Shown here: positions 6,999-14,091 of the stretch, one piece after another
Layout: each line of letters starts with the position of its first letter
How positions within the stretch are numbered: position 1 is the stretch's first letter
NCBI GenBank assembly: GCA_900753095.1
Contig: CAADXT010000046.1
Coordinates: 1 to 18,262, forward strand
DNA length: 18,262 bases
Origin: Eggerthellaceae bacterium
GTDB taxonomy: Bacteria > Actinomycetota > Coriobacteriia > Coriobacteriales > Eggerthellaceae
Direction: 5' to 3'
Position numbers and translations under genes: made by a program
The notes under the pieces: model-generated
Seen by the model: the letters and a program-made list of their open reading frames with translations, nothing else
The model's database searches: none
What the model was told of the DNA's origin: nothing

Positions 6999-7187
6999 TT
7001 AAATCTCTTCTACCTCAACGAGGTGCTGAACCTTGAAGATCATGCCACGGACGCCAGGATTGTCTACCTGCTCAACCGTACGGCCGATCTTGCCAAGACC
7101 AAGAGCCTTCAGGGTGCGACCCTGATCGTACTTATAGCCGATGGAGCTCTTTACCTGGGTGATGCGCAGCTTCTTTGCGTCAGCCAT
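6999..7187 (-). CDS. rpmD: Ribosomal protein uL30 (L30)
   Basis: Large-subunit protein of 62 residues, normal length. The family core is visible: LRITQVKSSIG near the N-terminus, then TLKALGLGKIGRTVEQVDNP and GMIFKVQHLV. The ATG comes 2 bases after the rpsE stop, with the ribosome-binding site within rpsE, so the two genes are coupled. It is the last gene before a strong terminator. Confidence 0.97.
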   Translation of the reverse strand: MADAKKLRITQVKSSIGYKYDQGRTLKALGLGKIGRTVEQVDNPGVRGMIFKVQHLVEVEEI

Positions 7188-7189
7188 TT

Positions 7190-7714
7190 CTAGTTCTCCT
7201 TCCAGCCGTAGATCTTAGCAACAGAAACACCGCGGCGAGCAGAAACTGCCTCGGGGCTCTGCATTTCCTTCAGGCCTTCAGCAACAGCCTTAACGATGTT
7301 AAGAACATTGTCGGTGCCGAGGGACTTAGCGAAAACATCCTTTACACCAGCGAGCTCCAGAACGGCACGAGCAGCGCCGCCTGCGATAACGCCGGTACCA
7401 GGAGTAGCGGGCTTAAGGAGAACGCGACCAGCGCCATACTCACCGACGATGTCGTGAGGAAGTGTACCAGCCTCGGTCAGAGGAATGGAGAACATGTTCT
7501 TCTTCGCATCCTCTACGCCCTTCTTGATGGCGGTGGGAACTTCCTGGGACTTGCCCATACCGATGCCCACGCGGCCCTTGCCGTCGCCAACAACTACCAG
7601 AGCGGTAAGTGCGAAACGACGACCACCCTTGACAACCTTGGAGACGCGATTGATATAGACGACACGTTCCTGAAGTTCGGGAACGCCTGCCTGGTTTTCT
7701 TGCTTACGAGCCAT
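7190..7714 (-). CDS. rpsE: Ribosomal protein uS5 (S5)
   Basis: Small-subunit protein S5 (174 residues), involved in decoding accuracy and mRNA helicase activity at the entry channel. Visible are the N-terminal double-stranded-RNA-binding-like half (VVYINRVSKVVKGGRRF, ALVVVGDGKGRVGIGMGKSQEV) and the C-terminal half (GVIAGGAARAVLELAGVKDVF, SLGTDNVLNIVKA). Length and order are standard. It sits 17 bases after rplR and 2 bases before rpmD. Confidence 0.98.
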   Translation of the reverse strand: MARKQENQAGVPELQERVVYINRVSKVVKGGRRFALTALVVVGDGKGRVGIGMGKSQEVPTAIKKGVEDAKKNMFSIPLTEAGTLPHDIVGEYGAGRVLLKPATPGTGVIAGGAARAVLELAGVKDVFAKSLGTDNVLNIVKAVAEGLKEMQSPEAVSARRGVSVAKIYGWKEN

Positions 7715-7731
7715 AGACCTTAAACCCTCTC

Positions 7732-8100
7732 TTAGAACTTCAGGCCTGCTTCGCGGGCACCATCGGCAACTGCCTTGATGCGACCGTGATACAGATTGCC
7801 ACCGCGGTCGAATACGACCTCGGTAACACCGTTTTCCTGTGCTTTCTTACCGATGATCTGACCGAGAGCAGCAGCGCCTTCTACCGTAGCACCGCTCTTC
7901 TCGGTTGCCTTGAACTCGGGACCGAGGGTGGAAACACCACAAATGGTCTTACCGGCAACGTCGTCGATAACCTGAGCATACATGTTCGAGTTAGAACGCG
8001 TAATGCACAAACGCGGACGGGCAGCCGTACCAGAGATCTTGCCACGAACACGAGTGTGACGACGGCGCAGCCCAGCCTGTTTCTTTTGAAGCTTCTTCAT
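7732..8100 (-). CDS. rplR: Ribosomal protein uL18 (L18)
   Basis: Large-subunit protein (122 residues) that binds 5S rRNA with L5. The basic N-terminus (RRRHTRVRGKI) and the motifs RPRLCITRSNSNMYAQVIDD and DRGGNLYHGRIKAVADGARE with a C-terminal AGLKF are typical. The gene follows rplF after 35 bases and precedes rpsE after 17. Confidence 0.98.
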   Translation of the reverse strand: MKKLQKKQAGLRRRHTRVRGKISGTAARPRLCITRSNSNMYAQVIDDVAGKTICGVSTLGPEFKATEKSGATVEGAAALGQIIGKKAQENGVTEVVFDRGGNLYHGRIKAVADGAREAGLKF

Positions 8101-8135
8101 AAGTAGATTCCCTTCAATACTTCGCTACTGAGCTA

Positions 8136-8678
8136 CTACTCAGACTTTGCGGCCTTGCCGAGCTTACGACGGACATACTCGCCCTCATAGCGAATACCCT
8201 TGCCCTTGTAAGGCTCAGGCTTACGCCATGCGCGGATGTCGGCAGCAACCTGGCCGACCTGTTCCTTGCTGATGCCCTTAACGATGATCTCGGTCTGGCT
8301 AGGAACTTCGAAGGTAATGTTCTTAGGAGCCTTAACGATAACCGGATGAGAGTAACCGAGCTGAATCTCCAGATCGGAACCCTTGAGTGCGGCACGATAG
8401 CCAACGCCTACGAGCTCGAGCTTCTTGGAGTAACCGTCATGAACGCCCTCTACCATGTTGTGGATAAGGGTACGCGTAAGGCCATGAAGGCTCTTTGCCT
8501 GACGAGAGTCGTCGGGACGCTCTACGATAACTTCTTCGCCCTCAACCTTGATGGACATCATGGGGTTGAATTCGCGAACAAGCTCGCCCTTGCTGCCCTT
8601 TACAGTAACAACGTGGCCGTCAACCTTAACCTCAACGCCAGAAGGAATAGCAACAGGGATCTTACCAATACGAGACAT
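8136..8678 (-). CDS. rplF: Ribosomal protein uL6 (L6)
   Basis: Large-subunit protein of 180 residues near the factor-binding site. It starts with SRIGKIPVAIPSGVEVKVDG, has the internal VGVGYRAALKGSDLEI and ends with the signature EPYKGKGIRYEGEYVRRKLG. Both halves of the duplicated fold are present and length is normal. The ATG is preceded by GGAAGGAGC and follows the rpsH stop by 16 bases. Confidence 0.98.
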   Translation of the reverse strand: MSRIGKIPVAIPSGVEVKVDGHVVTVKGSKGELVREFNPMMSIKVEGEEVIVERPDDSRQAKSLHGLTRTLIHNMVEGVHDGYSKKLELVGVGYRAALKGSDLEIQLGYSHPVIVKAPKNITFEVPSQTEIIVKGISKEQVGQVAADIRAWRKPEPYKGKGIRYEGEYVRRKLGKAAKSE

Positions 8679-8694
8679 TTGTGCTCCTTCCTTC

Positions 8695-9093
8695 CTACCA
8701 GATGTACGCCATGACTTCGCCGCCGACGCCTTCCTTGCGTGCGTCGCGGTCGGTCATAACGCCCTTGCTCGTCGAAATAACAGCGGTACCAAGACCACCG
8801 AGAACGCGAGGAAGCTCGTCCTTGCCAGCATAGATGCGCAGACCAGGCTTGGAGATGCGCTTGATGCCACGGATAGTGCGAGCCTTCTTCTCACCGTACT
8901 TGAGGGCGATGGTCAGAACGTCGCGGGGCTGAGCCGGCTCGATTTCGAAGCCGTTGATGTAGCCCTCTTCCTGCATGATGCGGGCGATTTCGACAAGCTT
9001 CTTGCTGGACGGCATGGAAACCGTCTGCTTGCCAGCAGAGTTAGCGTTACGCACGCGCGTAAGCATATCTGCAATGGGATCGTTCATGCTCAT
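8695..9093 (-). CDS. rpsH: Ribosomal protein uS8 (S8)
   Basis: Small-subunit protein S8, 132 residues from the ATG at 9093 (MSMNDPIADMLTRVRNA), which matches the family N-terminus; a longer reading from 9156 has no family support. AAGGAG lies about 10 bases before this ATG. The C-terminal motif STSKGVMTDRDARKEGVGGE is the family signature. S8 is an early 16S rRNA binder, and in E. coli it represses the spc operon by binding its mRNA around rplE. The 111-base gap to rpsN upstream is longer than usual in this cluster, and I see only weak hairpins in it. Confidence 0.97.
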   Translation of the reverse strand: MSMNDPIADMLTRVRNANSAGKQTVSMPSSKKLVEIARIMQEEGYINGFEIEPAQPRDVLTIALKYGEKKARTIRGIKRISKPGLRIYAGKDELPRVLGGLGTAVISTSKGVMTDRDARKEGVGGEVMAYIW

Positions 9094-9204
9094 TGTTGTG
9101 TTTCTCCTTTGTTCATGATGAGCCGAAAAGCCGGTTCGCATGCACCCATGATGCACACGCCTTGACTAACGGCACTCAACAACGTGACTGGGTTAGTAAG
9201 GTTC

Positions 9205-9390
9205 CTACCAGGAAGCCTTGGTCACGCCGGGCAGTTCGCCTTTGTTAGCGAGCTCGCGAAGGCAGACGCGGCACAGACCGAACTTGCGGTAGTACGCACG
9301 GGGGCGACCACAGCGCGTGCAACGGTTGTGCTGGCGCGTCGAGAACTTCGGCTCTCGCTTGGACTTGGCGATCATCGATTTCTTAGCCAT
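9205..9390 (-). CDS. rpsN: Ribosomal protein uS14, zinc-binding type Z
   Basis: Short form of S14 (61 residues) carrying two CxxC pairs (CTRC and CRVC, around residues 24-43), the zinc-ribbon type found in Gram-positive and actinobacterial operons. MAKKSMIAK at the start and GELPGVTKASW at the end are standard. It lies in the canonical position between rplE and rpsH. A zinc-free second copy, if any, is not in the window. Confidence 0.98.
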   Translation of the reverse strand: MAKKSMIAKSKREPKFSTRQHNRCTRCGRPRAYYRKFGLCRVCLRELANKGELPGVTKASW

Positions 9391-9432
9391 TCAAAATCCT
9401 TCTTTCCTATAACCAATTCTCGAAACGAGAAG

Positions 9433-9984
9433 TTAGTTTTCCTTTTTGAACGGGAAGCCCATGGCATCCATAAGTGCCTTGGCGCCTTCATTGTTTTCGG
9501 CCGTGGTTACGAACGTGATGTCCATACCACGAGTGCGATCGATCTTGTCGTACTCGATCTCGGGGAAGATAAGCTGCTCGGTGAGGCCCATGGTGTAGTT
9601 GCCTCGACCGTCGAAGCTGTTGGGGTTGCAGCCGCGGAAGTCACGAACGCGAGGAAGCGCAGTAGACATCAGGCGGTCAAAGAACTCCCACATACGGTCG
9701 CCACGAAGGGTAACCTTGCAACCAATTGCCTGGCCCTCACGCAGATGGAAGCCTGCAATGGACTTCTTAGCGCGGGTAACCATAGGCTGCTGACCGGTGA
9801 TGGTGCGGAGGTCAGCGATAGCGCCATCAAGAAGCTTCTTGTCGCCAGCAGCGCGGCCTACACCCATGTTGATAACGATCTTCTCAAGACGAGGGATCTG
9901 GTTAACGTTGGTGAGACCAAGCTCCTTGTAAAGCTGGTCGCGTACTTCGTTTACATACTTTTCCTTCAGACGAGGAGTAGCCAT
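9433..9984 (-). CDS. rplE: Ribosomal protein uL5 (L5)
   Basis: Large-subunit protein that binds 5S rRNA and contacts the P-site tRNA. The start at 9984 (MATPRLKEKYVNEVRDQL) gives 183 residues, the usual length; an upstream in-frame start at 10020 would add an unconserved segment and lies inside a hairpin. Family motifs include KIVINMGVGRA, LRGDRMWEFFDRL and GRGNYTMGLTEQLIFPEI. Two adjacent hairpins occupy the 95-base gap between rplX and this gene, so its translation start may be controlled separately. Confidence 0.97.
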   Translation of the reverse strand: MATPRLKEKYVNEVRDQLYKELGLTNVNQIPRLEKIVINMGVGRAAGDKKLLDGAIADLRTITGQQPMVTRAKKSIAGFHLREGQAIGCKVTLRGDRMWEFFDRLMSTALPRVRDFRGCNPNSFDGRGNYTMGLTEQLIFPEIEYDKIDRTRGMDITFVTTAENNEGAKALMDAMGFPFKKEN

Positions 9985-10014
9985 TGTCCTAAAAAACCTT
10001 TCTCGATGAATTAA

Positions 10015-10056
10015 ACGCAAGATTTCCGACCTTGCGTCCCCCGCATTACGCGGGGG
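10015..10056 (-). promoter_or_regulatory. Two back-to-back hairpins in the rplX-rplE gap
   Basis: Reading the minus strand, CCCCCGC/GCGGGGG (10056-10038, 7 base pairs, 5-base loop) is followed with no gap by ACGCAAG/CTTGCGT (10037-10015, 7 base pairs, 9-base loop). They begin about 24 bases past the rplX stop and end 30 bases before the rplE ATG. The second is followed by only a weak U-rich tract, so a strong terminator is unlikely. Known biology: in E. coli protein S8 represses this operon at the rplX-rplE junction. A comparable role here is inference. Confidence 0.5.
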
Positions 10057-10079
10057 TCATAAAAGCACGGCTAAATATT

Positions 10080-10397
10080 TTAGTCGATATCAGCGCCACA
10101 TTTCTTGCAAACGCGAACTTTTTTACCATCTTCACGTTTGATGCTGACGCGCGTAGCCTCCTTGCAGGAGGGGCAGATCAGCATAACGTTGGAGACATGG
10201 ATAGGTGCCTCTACCGTAGCAATGCCACCTTCAGGGTTTGCCTGAGTCGGGCGCATTGCCTTCTTCATCATGTTGACCTTTTCAACGGTGACGCGCTGAG
10301 TCGAGGACTTGGAAGCGATTACGATGCCTTCAGCACCCTTATCCTTACCAGCAAGAACCTTGACCTTGTCACCCTTTTTGATGTTCATCTTTGCCAT
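10080..10397 (-). CDS. rplX: Ribosomal protein uL24 (L24)
   Basis: Large-subunit assembly initiator, 105 residues. The KOW motif is seen in KKGDKVKVLAGKDKGAEG near the N-terminus, followed by NMMKKAMRPTQANPEGGI. The C-terminus holds a CPSC...CKKC zinc-ribbon pattern that many L24 proteins share. GGAGG lies 7 bases before the ATG. It follows rplN closely and precedes the hairpin pair before rplE. Confidence 0.98.
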   Translation of the reverse strand: MAKMNIKKGDKVKVLAGKDKGAEGIVIASKSSTQRVTVEKVNMMKKAMRPTQANPEGGIATVEAPIHVSNVMLICPSCKEATRVSIKREDGKKVRVCKKCGADID

Positions 10398-10408
10398 CGA
10401 TGTTCCTC

Positions 10409-10777
10409 CTACAGCGTTTCCGGTGCCAGGGACACGATCTTCATGTACTTCTTGTCACGAAGTTCGCGTGCAACAGGACCGAAGATACGCGTACCGCGGG
10501 GAGCGCCGTTGTTGTCGATCAGAACGCAAGCATTCTGGTCGAACTTAATATAGCTGCCGTCGTTACGACGAACTTCCTTCTTAACGCGCACCACGACACA
10601 GCGGACGACTTCGCCCTTCTTAACGTTGCCGTTGGGCATTGCTTCCTTGACGCTGCAAACGATGACATCGCCCAGGCCCGCGTAACGGCGCTTGGAGCCG
10701 CCCAGGACCTTGATGCACTGCACCTTGCGTGCGCCGGAGTTGTCAGCAACGGCGAGCATGCTCTGCATTTGAATCAT
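10409..10777 (-). CDS. rplN: Ribosomal protein uL14 (L14)
   Basis: Highly conserved large-subunit protein of 122 residues at the subunit interface. It shows MIQMQSMLAVADNSGARKVQ at the start, KVLGGSKRRYAGLGD, and the family signature NDGSYIKFDQNACVLIDN followed by GTRIFGPVARELR. Length is exactly that of most bacteria. In canonical position between rpsQ and rplX. Confidence 0.99.
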   Translation of the reverse strand: MIQMQSMLAVADNSGARKVQCIKVLGGSKRRYAGLGDVIVCSVKEAMPNGNVKKGEVVRCVVVRVKKEVRRNDGSYIKFDQNACVLIDNNGAPRGTRIFGPVARELRDKKYMKIVSLAPETL

Positions 10778-10815
10778 GTGCTTATCCCTTTCGATGCTTC
10801 TAAGTAAGCAAGTGC

Positions 10816-11076
10816 CTACTTAGCCTTCTCAACGATGTCGAGAAGGCGCCAGCGCTTCATCTTAGAAAGCGGGCGGGTTTCCATAATCGTTACGGTATCG
10901 CCTACACCAGCTTCGTTGTTCTCGTCGTGAGCGTGAAGCTTCTTGGTGGAGTTAACCATCTTGCCATAAACAGGATGGGGCTTGCGCTCGTGGATTTGCA
11001 CGACGCAGGTCTTGTCGCCGGAGATGCTTACTACAACACCCTGGCGAACCTTACGAGAGTTACGTTCTTCACTCAT
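10816..11076 (-). CDS. rpsQ: Ribosomal protein uS17 (S17)
   Basis: Small-subunit protein, 86 residues from the ATG at 11076 (MSEERNSRKVRQGVV). An in-frame TTG three codons earlier (11085) sits almost on top of the AGGAAGG ribosome-binding site and is less likely. Motifs: GDKTCVVQIHERKPHPVYGK and the terminal TRPLSKMKRWRLLDIVEKA, which match the family. Confidence 0.96.
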   Translation of the reverse strand: MSEERNSRKVRQGVVVSISGDKTCVVQIHERKPHPVYGKMVNSTKKLHAHDENNEAGVGDTVTIMETRPLSKMKRWRLLDIVEKAK

Positions 11077-11102
11077 CTTGTTCAAACCTTCCTAGCTGCA
11101 CC

Positions 11103-11306
11103 CTAAGCCTGAGCGGCCTTGAGTTCACGGTCGCGCATCTCGGTCTGGATGCGGGCGATGTCCTTCTTGACCTGCTTGATGCGAGCGGTGTTGTCGAGCT
11201 GGCCGGTAGCCATCTGGAAGCGCAGGTTGAAGAGCTCTGCACGAGCCTCCTTCAGCTTAGCCTGCAGATCTTCACCCGAAAGTTTCTGGATCTCTGCTGC
11301 TTTCAT
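11103..11306 (-). CDS. rpmC: Ribosomal protein uL29 (L29)
   Basis: Small helical large-subunit protein at the tunnel exit, 67 residues. Visible are IQKLSGEDLQAKLKEARAEL and FNLRFQMATGQLDNTARIK, the family signature. Its ATG directly abuts the rplP stop (TAAATG), with the ribosome-binding site GGAG overlapping the rplP end, so translation is coupled. Confidence 0.97.
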   Translation of the reverse strand: MKAAEIQKLSGEDLQAKLKEARAELFNLRFQMATGQLDNTARIKQVKKDIARIQTEMRDRELKAAQA

Positions 11307-11729
11307 TTACTCCTGCCCTTCTGCCTCACGCTTTACGATCTTGCACTTGATGGGCAACTTGTCGATAGCCAGACGGAGAGCATCCTTTGCGGTTTCTTCG
11401 TCAACGCCATCGATCTCGAACATGATGCGGCCGGGCTTTACTACAGCTACCCAACCCTCAGGGTTACCCTTACCCTTACCCATTCGAGTTTCAGCAGGCT
11501 TCTGCGTGATGGGCTTGTCAGGGAAGATCGTGATCCAAACATTACCAGTACGGTTCATGCGACGAGTCATTGCGATACGTGCAGCCTCGATCTGGCGGTT
11601 GGTGATCCAATGACGGTCCAGGGCCTGAATGCCCCAAGTGCCGTGGTTCAGAGTGGTGCCACCCTTGGCATTACCCTTCATAGAACCACGCTGCACCTTA
11701 CGATGCTTAACGCGCTTAGGTACCAACAT
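11307..11729 (-). CDS. rplP: Ribosomal protein uL16 (L16)
   Basis: Large-subunit protein at the A-site and peptidyl-transferase region, 140 residues. Motifs: PKRVKHRKVQRG at the N-terminus, GTWGIQALDRHWITNRQIEA, RTGNVWITIFPDKP and GKGNPEGWVAVVKPGRIMFE. The start ATG overlaps the rpsC stop by one base (TAATG), and its own stop abuts rpmC. Confidence 0.98.
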   Translation of the reverse strand: MLVPKRVKHRKVQRGSMKGNAKGGTTLNHGTWGIQALDRHWITNRQIEAARIAMTRRMNRTGNVWITIFPDKPITQKPAETRMGKGKGNPEGWVAVVKPGRIMFEIDGVDEETAKDALRLAIDKLPIKCKIVKREAEGQE

Positions 11730-12439
11730 TACTTATCACCCCTATCGTTATTGCGGCGACGGGAACGGTTAGGACGGGAAGAGCCCTCGAGTGCGGGCTG
11801 CGGAGCCTTCTGGCCCGGCAGAACTTCACCGTGGTACACCCAAACCTGAACACCGATGGAACCCATGGTGGTTGCTGCGGTGGCGAAGCCGTAGTCGATC
11901 TTCGCGCGGAGGGTGTGCAGCGGCACGCGACCTTCGCGATACCACTCGCGGCGGCTCATCTCAGCGCCACCCAAGCGGCCTGCGCACTGGATACGGATGC
12001 CCTTTGCGCCGCTCTTGCGAGCAGACTGAACTGCCTTGCGCATTGCGCGACGGAATGCAACACGGTTCTCGAGCTGCTCAGCAACGGACTGAGCGATGAG
12101 GCTTGCGTCGAGCTCAGGACGCTTAACCTCTACAACCTCAACGGAAACCGGGCCGTTGGCGATCTGGTTGAGCTTCTTGCGAAGTGCGTCAACCTCTGCG
12201 CCCTTCTTGCCGATTACTACGCCGGGGCGAGACGTGGTGATGATGACCTTGATCTTGTCGCCAGCACGCTCGATCTCCACACGGGAGACAGCTGCATGGG
12301 CGAGCCGCTTGTCAAGGTAAGAACGAATAGCGAGGTCGTTCTCAAGGTTCTTCGCATAGTCCTTGTCGGAATACCAGCGGCTACGCCAATCCTCGGTTAC
12401 GCCGAGACGGAAACCGGTGGGGCTTACTTTCTGACCCAT
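11729..12439 (-). CDS. rpsC: Ribosomal protein uS3 (S3)
   Basis: Small-subunit protein at the mRNA entry channel, 236 residues. Starts MGQKVSPTGFRLGVTEDW and contains the KH-domain loop RPGVVIGKKGAEVDALRKKL and the C-terminal GAEMSRREWYREGRVPLHTL. A short Arg/Asn/Asp-rich tail follows, as often seen in Actinobacteria. The ATG is one base after the rplV stop, and the gene overlaps rplP by one base. Confidence 0.98.
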   Translation of the reverse strand: MGQKVSPTGFRLGVTEDWRSRWYSDKDYAKNLENDLAIRSYLDKRLAHAAVSRVEIERAGDKIKVIITTSRPGVVIGKKGAEVDALRKKLNQIANGPVSVEVVEVKRPELDASLIAQSVAEQLENRVAFRRAMRKAVQSARKSGAKGIRIQCAGRLGGAEMSRREWYREGRVPLHTLRAKIDYGFATAATTMGSIGVQVWVYHGEVLPGQKAPQPALEGSSRPNRSRRRNNDRGDK

Positions 12440-12440
12440 A

Positions 12441-12782
12441 CTATGCCTCCTCTCGGGTTGCTACGATGACGGTGATGTGGCTGGTGCGCTTGCGAATGCG
12501 AGCAGCGGAGCCCTTTGCGCGAGGACGGATACGCTTCAGCGTGGGGCCCTCGTCAGCGAAGCATGCCTTAACCACGAGGTTCTCGGGGTTAGCAGCACCC
12601 TTCTGTGCAGCGTTTGCCACTGCGGAGTTCAGGGTCTTCTCTACAACCTCAGCAACTGCGCGGTTGGTGAAGCGGAGGGTTTCCTGAGCGGCAACAACGT
12701 TCTTGCCGCGAATCTGGTCGAGTACGATACGCGCCTTGCGGGGCGAAACGCGTACGTAGCGAGCGATTGCTTTAGCTTCCAT
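12441..12782 (-). CDS. rplV: Ribosomal protein uL22 (L22)
   Basis: Large-subunit tunnel-lining protein, 113 residues. The N-terminal ARYVRVSPRKARIVLDQIRG and the C-terminal beta-hairpin region GPTLKRIRPRAKGSAARI with KRTSHITVIVATREE are typical; this hairpin is where macrolide-resistance mutations occur in other species. It lies 14 bases after rpsS and one base before rpsC. Confidence 0.98.
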   Translation of the reverse strand: MEAKAIARYVRVSPRKARIVLDQIRGKNVVAAQETLRFTNRAVAEVVEKTLNSAVANAAQKGAANPENLVVKACFADEGPTLKRIRPRAKGSAARIRKRTSHITVIVATREEA

Positions 12783-12796
12783 GTTTCACCCTTTCC

Positions 12797-13054
12797 TTAC
12801 TTGTCGTGGCCGCGGAAGGTACGAGAAGGTGCGAACTCGCCCAGCTTGTGGCCAACCATGGATTCCGTAACGTAAACCGGCACGTGCTTGCGACCATCAT
12901 GCACAGCGATGGTATGACCAACCATCTCGGGGAAGATGGTGGAAGAACGCGACCACGTCTTGATGACCTTCTTGTCGCCAGCTTCGTTCATCGCAATAAC
13001 GCGATCGAGAAGGCGAGGCTCCACGAAGGGACCTTTTTTCAAACTTCTGCTCAA
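12797..13054 (-). CDS. rpsS: Ribosomal protein uS19 (S19)
   Basis: Small-subunit head protein, 85 residues. SRSLKKGPFVEPRLLDRV at the N-terminus, WSRSSTIFPEMVGHTIAVHD, and GHKLGEFAPSRTFRGH near the end are family signatures. The start must be TTG (13054-13052), since the conserved SRSLKKG follows it directly and AAGGAG lies 5 bases upstream; no ATG fits. It follows rplB after 24 bases. Confidence 0.97.
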   Translation of the reverse strand: MSRSLKKGPFVEPRLLDRVIAMNEAGDKKVIKTWSRSSTIFPEMVGHTIAVHDGRKHVPVYVTESMVGHKLGEFAPSRTFRGHDK

Positions 13055-13078
13055 TGTTTCTCCTTATGCGATCGGGCG

Positions 13079-13909
13079 CTACTTCTTGCGACGGCGGATG
13101 ATCAGGCGGCTCGAAGCCTTCTTGGGGTTGCGAGTGCGATGACCCTTGGTAGACACGCCCCACGGAGTAACAGGATGACGACCAGAAGACTTGTTCTTGC
13201 CTTCGCCACCACCATGAGGATGGTCGACAGGGTTCATAACGGTACCGCGAACGCTGGGGCGGATACCCATCCAGCGGCTGCGGCCAGCCTTGCCGATCTT
13301 GATGTTGCCGTGCTCGGCATTGCCAACTTCGCCAACGGTTGCGCGGCAGGTCAAGAGAACGCGGCGCATTTCGGAAGAAGGCATACGCAGGATTGCATAC
13401 TTGCCTTCCTTGCCCATCAGCTGGATGCTGGTGCCTGCGGAACGAGCGATTGCTGCACCGCGGCCGGGCTGGAGCTCAACTGCATGGATGAGCGTACCAA
13501 CGGGGATAGCGGACAGGGGCAAAGCGTTGCCGGGCTTGATGTCTGCATCGGCGCCGGAGATTACCGTTTCGCCAACCTTGAGGCCCTTGGGCTGAAGGAT
13601 GTAGCGCTTTTCGCCGTCTGCATAGTGCAGAAGAGCGATGCGGGCGCTGCGGTTGGGGTCGTACTCGATCGTGGCAACCTTGGCGGGGATACCGTCCTTG
13701 TTGCGCTTGAAGTCGATGATGCGGTAACGACGCTTGTTGCCGCCACCCTGATGACGCGTAGTGATACGGCCATTGTTGTTGCGGCCAGCCTTCTTGGGCA
13801 GGGGCGCCAACAGGGACTTCTCGGGCTTGGTGCTGGTGATGTCAGCAAAGTCCGAGACAGTCTGGAAGCGGCGTCCAGGGCTCGTGGGCTTGAACTGTTT
13901 TACTCCCAT
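13079..13909 (-). CDS. rplB: Ribosomal protein uL2 (L2)
   Basis: Large-subunit protein of 276 residues, essential for peptidyl-transferase activity and subunit joining. Motifs: MGVKQFKPTSPGRR at the start, RSARIALLHYADGEKRYI in the OB-fold half, and the strongly conserved NPVDHPHGGGEG near the C-terminus with basic tail. Normal length. It is the first gene of the cluster here: the usual neighbours rpsJ, rplC, rplD and rplW are not upstream. A promoter 150 bases upstream and the ribosome-binding site AAAGGAAG support independent expression. A 10-base-pair hairpin ends 4 bases before that site. Confidence 0.99.
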   Translation of the reverse strand: MGVKQFKPTSPGRRFQTVSDFADITSTKPEKSLLAPLPKKAGRNNNGRITTRHQGGGNKRRYRIIDFKRNKDGIPAKVATIEYDPNRSARIALLHYADGEKRYILQPKGLKVGETVISGADADIKPGNALPLSAIPVGTLIHAVELQPGRGAAIARSAGTSIQLMGKEGKYAILRMPSSEMRRVLLTCRATVGEVGNAEHGNIKIGKAGRSRWMGIRPSVRGTVMNPVDHPHGGGEGKNKSSGRHPVTPWGVSTKGHRTRNPKKASSRLIIRRRKK

Positions 13910-13924
13910 TTTCTTCCTTTCTAC

Positions 13925-13949
13925 GGGCTCGAACTGGAGGTTCGGGCCC
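13925..13949 (-). promoter_or_regulatory. Hairpin next to the rplB ribosome-binding site
   Basis: Inverted repeat GGGCTCGAAC (13925-13934) / GTTCGGGCCC (13940-13949), 10 base pairs with a 5-base loop. In the minus-strand mRNA there is one C-A mismatch. It ends 4 bases before the Shine-Dalgarno sequence AAAGGAAG (13920-13913). It may be an autoregulatory or mRNA-stabilising leader structure; no known ribosomal-protein leader class is recognised. Confidence 0.4.
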
Positions 13950-14062
13950 TTGGTCTTATGTGGACTCCATCACCGCCATGGGGGCCTTTGGGAGACAGCC
14001 CTCGGCGATTCCGAGTTTCCACGCGTCCGGGCGTATCCATCAACAGCCAGACGCAACCGAAA

Positions 14063-14091
14063 AGTATACTGATTGCCTATGTAATGCGCAA
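14063..14091 (-). promoter_or_regulatory. Promoter of the rplB ribosomal operon
   Basis: Minus-strand hexamers TTGCGC (14091-14086) and TATACT (14068-14063) with an ideal 17-base spacer. A start about 7 bases downstream gives a leader of roughly 147 bases before the rplB ATG. It is one of the best promoter-like sequences in the window and sits where the missing rpsJ-rplW genes would require a new promoter. Confidence 0.6.

Noticed and set aside
13921..13950. tRNA T-arm-like GTTCGAG sequence in the rplB leader
   Set aside because: No acceptor, D-arm or anticodon structure could be fitted; it is part of a simple hairpin.
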